From Propionibacteriaceae bacterium (GTDB lineage Bacteria > Actinomycetota > Actinomycetes > Propionibacteriales > Propionibacteriaceae): a stretch of DNA of 10,010 bases. Under the pieces are notes generated by a model. It did no database searches and had not been told where the DNA came from. It saw nothing but the letters and a program-made list of their open reading frames with translations. The position numbers and the translations under genes are program-made. The stretch lies in assembly GCA_009778535.1 (NCBI GenBank), contig WRJP01000062.1:1-10010 (forward strand), read 5' to 3'. Positions 5,914 to 10,010 of this stretch are shown in pieces (the stretch's first letter is position 1; each line of letters starts with the position of its first letter).

Positions 5914-6957
5914 TCAGCTGGCAGGTTGCGGTTGGTTGTCTGCTAAGTATTCATCCCAGATTGCTAGCTTTTCTTTGATGAGCGCGGGTATGTCCAGATT
6001 GTATGGGCAACGCTGTACGCAATCGCCGCATTCGATACAGTTGCGTGCGTTTTCCAGGTTTGCGCCAGCGATCCGCATAACACCAATGTAGGGCGCGCGC
6101 TTGATGAGGCTATCAATCGTCAGCACGCCGGAAATCTTTATGTCTTGTTGACATGGTTGACAGTAGTCGCAACGGTGACACCAAACACTGCCTAACTCGG
6201 CTCGCTTTGCTTCGATGGCCGCCATTTCGGCGGCAGACAAGGGCTGGCCAGACTCGTAAATGCGGACGATTTCTTCCATTTCTGACATGCTCATCACGCC
6301 AGGGTCAGGCACGATTGAGTCAAATTGCATGAGGTATTTCATCGACAGATTTGCATCGTCGAGCAGGCCACCGCCGAAGGGCTTCATAGCAATGAATCCC
6401 ATGTCCAGTTCTTGAGCAAGCGGAATTGCTTCGTTTGCGGCTTCAACGTCCACGTAGTTGAAAGGAAGCTGTACCGAGTAGAAGTTTTGCTCCCGCATGA
6501 TCTTTTTTGCCAAAGCAACGCTGTGGCTGGTGAAACCTGGAAAGCGTAGCTTGCCCGCACTGACCGCTTCCAGCATTCCCTCATACGCTCCGCCTTCGGC
6601 CATGATCGCGTCATATTTCTCAACCGTGGAAACAGCATGATGCTGATACAGGTCGAGATAGTCCGTCCCGAGCCGCTTAAGTGACAGGTCTAGGTGCTCC
6701 AAGAGAGTTTTCTTGTCGGTAGCATGTGATTTTGATGCGATGACAAGGTTCTCTCTGGGAATGTCTTTGATGGCAGCCCCGATTTTTTCCTCACTATCGG
6801 TATAGCCGTTAGCCGTGTCGAGGAAATTAATTCCCAGGTCAACCGCACCGCGTACCACCGCTACTGCGTCTGGAATGCTCAACCGCTGGATGGGTAGGCA
6901 TCCCATTCCGACTTTGCTGACCATGAGTTCTGTTTTTCCAAAACGTACCTTGTCCAT
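5914..6957 (-). CDS. Aldo/keto reductase with C-terminal [4Fe-4S] ferredoxin-like domain
   Basis: This 347-residue cytoplasmic oxidoreductase has an N-terminal TIM-barrel aldo/keto reductase domain (about 1-245) and a C-terminal iron-sulfur domain. The catalytic tetrad is visible: D47 (FLDTANGY), Y52, K76 (IASKS) and a His at 106-107 (LYQHH). Two Cys sets follow: CxxCxxCxxC at 260, 263, 266 and 269, and CxxCxxCxxxCP at 307, 310, 313 and 317. These would bind two [4Fe-4S] clusters. The layout corresponds to the Fe-S aldo/keto reductases of the COG1453 type, for which substrates are mostly unknown. The ATG at 6957 has only a weak GAGAGAG ribosome binding site. It is divergent from another Fe-S aldo/keto reductase gene, 81 bases away. 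The clusters suggest electron exchange with ferredoxin or flavin partners rather than simple NADPH chemistry, but that is inference. Confidence 0.88.
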   Translation of the reverse strand: MDKVRFGKTELMVSKVGMGCLPIQRLSIPDAVAVVRGAVDLGINFLDTANGYTDSEEKIGAAIKDIPRENLVIASKSHATDKKTLLEHLDLSLKRLGTDYLDLYQHHAVSTVEKYDAIMAEGGAYEGMLEAVSAGKLRFPGFTSHSVALAKKIMREQNFYSVQLPFNYVDVEAANEAIPLAQELDMGFIAMKPFGGGLLDDANLSMKYLMQFDSIVPDPGVMSMSEMEEIVRIYESGQPLSAAEMAAIEAKRAELGSVWCHRCDYCQPCQQDIKISGVLTIDSLIKRAPYIGVMRIAGANLENARNCIECGDCVQRCPYNLDIPALIKEKLAIWDEYLADNQPQPAS

Positions 6958-7038
6958 AGCCGCTCTCTCTCATTCGTCTTGCAGTTATTAACTCACGTCC
7001 AATGATAGGGTCTTTGAGACTAGGAGAATGGAGTTCTT
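6958..7038. promoter_or_regulatory. Divergent promoter region between two Fe-S aldo/keto reductase genes
   Basis: This 81-base gap must hold the promoters of both genes. For the rightward gene, TTGCAG (6979-6984) and AATGAT (7001-7006) are 16 bases apart and could be a weak -35/-10 pair. GTCT...AGAC (7010-7020) forms a small dyad just downstream. GGAG (7030-7033) is the ribosome binding site, five bases from the ATG. For the leftward gene no hexamers stand out. Confidence 0.4.
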
Positions 7039-8175
7039 ATGCATTTCCAGAGGTTTGAAAAACTTGGTGTTGAGCTGTCGCTGCTCGGTTTTGGTTGCAT
7101 GCGTTTCCCAACCAAAGACAAACAAATCGAACGCGAAGAAGCCACAGCTATGTTGGAGTATGCCTACGAGCATGGGGTCAACTATTTTGACACGGCTTGG
7201 GGATACCACAGGCAAGAATCACAGAGTTTTTTGGGGGATGTGATGAGCGCCTATCCACGTGACAGTTTCTACCTCGCCACTAAAATGCCAGTCTGGTTGT
7301 GTAATCAACCCTCCGACTATGATGAGCTTTTTGCCGAACAGCAGTCACGCTGTCGGACTGACTATTTTGACTTCTATCTGATGCACGCACTGAACCAGGA
7401 TCGTTTTTCCCAGATACAAGAACAGCGTGGTTTGGAATGGCTCGCTGAACTGAAAAAGTCTGGCAAGGCAACTCACGTCGGGTTCTCTTTCCATGGTGAA
7501 AATGAAGTGTTTCCGCAGATTCTTGACAGTTTTGACTGGGACTTTGTGCAAATCCAACACAACTACTTCGATAATGTTCATCTTAACTCTGGCGTGTTGC
7601 ACCGCGAACTCACGCAGCGCGGCATCCCCGCGGTCATCATGGAACCGGTTCGCGGTGGCCTGCTCGCCACTGTTCCCGAAACTATCGCTAGCATCTTGAA
7701 AGCTGCGGCACCGGATCGCTCAATGGCGGCCTGGGCGTTGCAATGGGTGGGGGCGCAACCTAACATCATGGTGACATTGTCTGGCATGTCCACTCTCGAA
7801 CAGGTCAAAGAGAACGTCGCGGTATTCTCGCAAGAAAATTTCAAACTCACCGATGCTGAGGAAGCAGCGGTGACGCAGGCTGTAGCACAGTTACTTTCCT
7901 ACGAAATGGTGGACTGCACGGCTTGTCGCTACTGTATGCCTTGCCCCGAAGGGGTGAACATTCCTGGCATGTTCGCGATGTATAACCGCTACCAAATGTT
8001 CAAGAATGCTGCATTAGCCGTCGGCGAGTATTTCGGGCCTTTCCTTGATCGGAGCACTCGCGCTGACGTTTGCACGTCCTGTGGTACCTGTTTGAGTGAA
8101 TGTCCGCAAAGTATTGAAATCCCGCAGCGTCTGGCTGAATTACACGAGACCATGTCTTCGCTGCGTGGTGCCTAG
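7039..8175 (+). CDS. Aldo/keto reductase with C-terminal [4Fe-4S] ferredoxin-like domain (second type)
   Basis: This 378-residue protein has the same general design as its divergent neighbour but is clearly a different subfamily. The barrel spans about 1-275 with the tetrad D51 (YFDTAWGY), Y56, K82 (LATKMP) and H116 (YLMHALN). The C-terminal part carries CTACRYCMPCP (C293, C296, C299, C302) and CTSCGTCLSECP (C345, C348, C351, C355), both followed by the usual hydrophobic-isoleucine-proline segment. Two [4Fe-4S] clusters are expected. The motif CxxCxYCxPCP followed by GVNIP is typical of COG1453 enzymes found in anaerobes. The ATG at 7039 is chosen because GGAG lies five bases upstream. The substrate is unknown. 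The next gene, arr, starts 251 bases downstream, so this is probably a single-gene transcript. Confidence 0.9.
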   Translation: MHFQRFEKLGVELSLLGFGCMRFPTKDKQIEREEATAMLEYAYEHGVNYFDTAWGYHRQESQSFLGDVMSAYPRDSFYLATKMPVWLCNQPSDYDELFAEQQSRCRTDYFDFYLMHALNQDRFSQIQEQRGLEWLAELKKSGKATHVGFSFHGENEVFPQILDSFDWDFVQIQHNYFDNVHLNSGVLHRELTQRGIPAVIMEPVRGGLLATVPETIASILKAAAPDRSMAAWALQWVGAQPNIMVTLSGMSTLEQVKENVAVFSQENFKLTDAEEAAVTQAVAQLLSYEMVDCTACRYCMPCPEGVNIPGMFAMYNRYQMFKNAALAVGEYFGPFLDRSTRADVCTSCGTCLSECPQSIEIPQRLAELHETMSSLRGA

Positions 8176-8426
8176 CGGTTTTCTGTCGTGCTGTTTGCGA
8201 TGATTAAATCGTGGCATTCATGCCCTACGCTTACTTTTCTGCGTCCCTCTTTTTTTGTCCTTGCGCGTACTCCCTTTTCTTGTCTTCCTGCGTGTCAATC
8301 GCAGGATCCATAAAACAAGTAGTAGTAATGTCAATAACGTTCCGTTCAGGTTTATGGGTGTCATTGGGCGTACTGCGACGGATGACCTAACTGGACTTTG
8401 TTTGGTGTGTTAGTAGGTTTTTGCAA
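8176..8426. other. Intergenic region upstream of arr, with hairpin repeat and pyrimidine-rich tract
   Basis: This gap contains a small stem at 8210-8229 (CGT-GGCA...TGCC-ct-ACG), a pyrimidine-rich stretch with seven T's at 8250-8256, and a clean hairpin at 8286-8306. A terminator for the preceding gene is possible, but the stem and T run are 20 bases apart. A 19-codon open frame runs from ATG 8354 to TAG 8411-8413. No convincing promoter hexamers for arr were found, and no inverted repeat resembling the rifamycin-associated element described upstream of actinobacterial rifamycin-inactivation genes was recognised. Confidence 0.4.
8286..8310 (+). repeat. Hairpin repeat related to the cluster at the left end
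   Basis: TCCTGCG (8286-8292) and CGCAGGA (8300-8306) form a perfect 7-bp stem with a 7-base loop. CTGCGTGT (8288-8295) followed by ATCGCAGGATCCA (8298-8310) matches the minus strand at 196-189 and 177-165 (CTGCGTGT, then ATCGCAGTATCCA, 12 of 13). Only the spacer length differs (2 against 11). CTGCG...TCGCAG...ATCCA at 50-78 has the same order. No T tract follows on either strand, so a repeat or protein site is more likely than a terminator. Confidence 0.5.
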
Positions 8427-8840
8427 GTGAGTGAAACTGTTGCTGACCTTGGACCGTTCTACCACGGCACCAAGGCTGTGCTGCAAGTTGGTGACCTATT
8501 AGAACCTGGGCGTAGCTCGAATTTCGGAACCGGACGGCAGGCCAACTTCGTCTATTTGACAGCAACGCTGGATGCCGCGATCTGGGGAGCCGAACTAGCT
8601 ATCGGCAATGAGCCAGGCCGGGTTTACGTGGTTGAGCCAACCGGCACTATTGAAGACGACCCGAATCTGACTAACCAGCGTTATGAAGGCAATCCGACTC
8701 GTTCCTACCGCACCCGAGCGCCAGTCGTTGTCGTTGGCGAAGTGGCTGACTGGGAGCCGCATCCGCCGGATGTCGTGCAAGCGATGCTGGATAATCTGGA
8801 GCGTCTAAAAGCACAAGGCATCGAAGCTATCAACGAATAG
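8427..8840 (+). CDS. arr: Rifampin ADP-ribosyltransferase (Arr)
   Basis: This small cytoplasmic enzyme (137 residues with the GTG start) transfers ADP-ribose from NAD to a hydroxyl of the rifamycin ansa bridge and inactivates the drug. Family signatures are FYHGTK near the N-terminus with the conserved His, VYLTATLDAAIWGAELA with the conserved Tyr, VVEPTG, EDDPNLTNQR with the conserved Asp, and GNPTRSYRTR. The C-terminal DWEPHPP segment also matches. The whole length aligns with known Arr proteins of about 140-150 residues. GTG at 8427 is preferred over TTG at 8421 because AGTAGG (8412-8417) lies nine bases before the GTG and only three before the TTG. No transposon, integron attachment site or base-composition change flanks it, so it looks like an intrinsic chromosomal copy. 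Whether it confers measurable resistance cannot be told. Confidence 0.92.
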   Translation: MSETVADLGPFYHGTKAVLQVGDLLEPGRSSNFGTGRQANFVYLTATLDAAIWGAELAIGNEPGRVYVVEPTGTIEDDPNLTNQRYEGNPTRSYRTRAPVVVVGEVADWEPHPPDVVQAMLDNLERLKAQGIEAINE

Positions 8841-8949
8841 GTGCCTGCGATGGGTGCAGGAGATTCTTTGCGGTGCTCATTCAGAGTTTTGATTAACCCA
8901 GCTGGCCTGATTGTGCCAGAAAACCTAACCTGGACTAACCTTTGACCTT
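8841..8949. other. arr-purU intergenic region
   Basis: This 109-base gap separates two same-strand genes. A small hairpin, CCTGC (8844-8848) against GCAGG (8856-8860), follows the arr stop and is trailed by ATTCTTT, a weak terminator candidate. A second, CTGGC (8902-8906) against GCCAG (8915-8919), precedes the repeated CTAACC/CTAACCT stretch (8925-8941). TAACCT (8936-8941) fits the actinobacterial TAnnnT -10 pattern eight bases before the purU GTG. Confidence 0.35.
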
Positions 8950-9801
8950 GTGATTGATTCGACCCATTGGCTTCTCACCCTGAGTTGCCCTGATTGCCCT
9001 GGTATCGTCCATCGGGTCACCGGAGCGATTTTGGAGGCTGCGGGCAATATCACCGAATTGCAGCAATTCTCGTCGCTGGAAACTGGGCGCTTCTTTATGC
9101 GGGTGCAAGTTCAGTCTGGTTTTGATCGTTCGGTTTTTGAACAAGCGGTCGCTCCCATAGCTGCGGATTTACAAGCACAATGGATGCTTGATTATGTCGG
9201 ACGTAAACGGCGCACTCTGGTGCTGGTTTCCAAGTTGGGCCATTGTCTGAATGATCTGCTGTTTCGGCAGCATTCGGGTCAGTTGCCAATCACAATTCCG
9301 CTAATTTTGTCCAACCATCCGGACATGGAAGAACTCGCGTCGTTCTATTCCATAGATTTTGAACACCATTTCGTGAACTCCGAAACTAAGCCAGATATGG
9401 AAAGACGTATCTTGGATGCAGTCGCCGAATATGACATCGAATTGGTGGTGCTCGCCCGCTATATGCAGATTTTAACCCCAGAACTTTGCTTGGCGTTGGA
9501 GAACAAAGCGATCAACATCCACCATTCATTTTTGCCTGGCTTCAAAGGAGCCGACCCCTACCGGCAAGCCCACCAACGCGGAGTTAAATTGATCGGCGCT
9601 ACTGCGCACTTTGTTACCAGCGCCTTAGATGAAGGCCCGATCATCGAACAGAATGTTGGTCGGGTCAATCACACGATGGAGATTGGGCAACTGCTGGACA
9701 TCGGGCAGGAGCTAGAGTCACGCACTTTGACTGAGGCGGTAAAACTATTTGCTGAACATCGCATCATTGTGGACGGGGCGCGTACCGTCATTTTCCATTA
9801 A
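8950..9801 (+). CDS. purU: Formyltetrahydrofolate deformylase (10-formyl-THF hydrolase)
   Basis: This cytoplasmic enzyme hydrolyses 10-formyltetrahydrofolate to tetrahydrofolate and formate, balancing one-carbon pools and feeding formate to purine synthesis. The 283-residue length is typical (about 280). An N-terminal ACT domain (about 7-85, beginning LTLSCPDCPGIV) is followed by the formyltransferase-type catalytic domain. Visible motifs are ILSNHPDM, INIHHSFLPGFKGADPY with N189 and H191 in the positions of the formyltransferase Asn and His, and TSALDEGPII with the catalytic Asp D227. The ACT domain senses methionine and glycine in the E. coli enzyme; it may do so here, close to metY, but that is inference. 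The GTG at 8950 gives the correct N-terminus. No Shine-Dalgarno is visible, so a leaderless or weakly initiated mRNA is possible. It converges on an aminotransferase gene. Confidence 0.95.
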   Translation: MIDSTHWLLTLSCPDCPGIVHRVTGAILEAAGNITELQQFSSLETGRFFMRVQVQSGFDRSVFEQAVAPIAADLQAQWMLDYVGRKRRTLVLVSKLGHCLNDLLFRQHSGQLPITIPLILSNHPDMEELASFYSIDFEHHFVNSETKPDMERRILDAVAEYDIELVVLARYMQILTPELCLALENKAINIHHSFLPGFKGADPYRQAHQRGVKLIGATAHFVTSALDEGPIIEQNVGRVNHTMEIGQLLDIGQELESRTLTEAVKLFAEHRIIVDGARTVIFH

Positions 9802-9827
9802 ATACTGCGGGTCAGCCGTCGAGTATT
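9801..9827. terminator. Possible shared terminator between convergent genes
   Basis: AATACT (9801-9806) pairs perfectly with AGTATT (9822-9827). Inside, CGG (9808-9810) can pair with CCG (9816-9818) around a five-base loop. The element covers the last base of the purU stop and the first codons read back from the aminotransferase stop. Its position in a 10-base convergent gap fits a bidirectional terminator, but T tracts are weak on both strands. Confidence 0.3.
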
Positions 9828-10010
9828 GCCTTTAGTCCGGCTCGAAGTTTTTGCATATTCACCGCGAAATCATCTTCGCTTGGCAGCAGTGAGATGACGA
9901 GCACACCAACTTCGGGAAGGTCGTAGAACCAGCCTGGATGACAGTACAGTCCACACTGGCGCTTCAAAGCGATGCTCAGTTCGGTGTCAGGCAACAGTGG
10001 CGGAACATCC
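9812..10010 (-). CDS. PLP-dependent aminotransferase (class I/II), C-terminal fragment cut by window edge
   Basis: Only the last 66 residues or so are present; the frame is open to the window edge. The segment VPPLLPDTELSIALKRQ followed by GLYCHPGWFYDLPE and GVLVISLLPSEDDF matches the C-terminal small domain of fold-type I aminotransferases. These end in a helix with a V-x-V/C-H-P-G-x-F-Y/F-D motif and an LxxSLL strand, as in several aspartate- or alanine-type enzymes. The catalytic lysine and other active-site residues lie outside the window, so the amino acid specificity cannot be stated. The apparent TTG at 9992-9994 is an internal codon, not a start. The stop is only 10 bases from that of purU on the opposite strand. 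Confidence 0.72.
   Translation of the reverse strand, partial: DVPPLLPDTELSIALKRQCGLYCHPGWFYDLPEVGVLVISLLPSEDDFAVNMQKLRAGLKAILDG

Noticed and set aside
8176..8426. Rifamycin-associated element upstream of arr
   Set aside because: No GC-rich inverted repeat of that kind was recognised in the 251-base gap.
8841..8949. Integron attC site beside arr
   Set aside because: arr genes can be integron cassettes, but no paired RYYYAAC/GTTRRRY ends or long imperfect stem flank this copy.

Overview
The window looks like chromosomal DNA from a member of the Actinomycetota, possibly a facultative or anaerobic Actinomycetaceae-like organism. This rests on moderate GC with mixed ATG/GTG/TTG starts, a lipoprotein with a classical lipobox, an Arr-type rifampin ADP-ribosyltransferase, and two [4Fe-4S]-type aldo/keto reductases of the kind common in anaerobes. 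The genus cannot be fixed from the sequence. No phage, insertion sequence, CRISPR array, tRNA or rRNA is visible.

Layout, left to right. 1-272 is a non-coding, hairpin-rich cluster of short degenerate repeats that runs into the 3' end of the first gene. 273-1571 (-) encodes a lipoprotein with leucine-rich-repeat-like units and its own near-perfect -10 box. 1623-2522 (-) encodes a MoaB/CinA-type molybdopterin-binding domain behind an N-terminal domain I do not recognise. 2641-3297 (-) encodes an unrecognised soluble protein. 3422-4351 and 4360-5649 (-) are cysK and metY, a tight two-gene sulfide-assimilation operon: MetY makes homocysteine from O-acetylhomoserine and CysK makes cysteine from O-acetylserine. 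Upstream of metY lies a 264-base leader with several nested inverted repeats. 5914-6957 (-) and 7039-8175 (+) are divergent genes for two different [4Fe-4S] aldo/keto reductases, separated by 81 bases. 8427-8840 (+) is arr. 8950-9801 (+) is purU (10-formyltetrahydrofolate hydrolase). 9812-10010 (-) is the C-terminal end of a PLP aminotransferase cut by the window edge, convergent with purU.

The known genes cover sulfur amino acid synthesis, redox metabolism, one-carbon metabolism and intrinsic rifampin resistance. They read as an ordinary chromosomal neighbourhood rather than an island. The least explained parts are the repeat family (cluster at 34-293, with a related copy at 8288-8310 ahead of arr), the structured metY leader, the LRR-like lipoprotein whose last codons lie inside one of the repeats, and the two proteins at 1623-3297.
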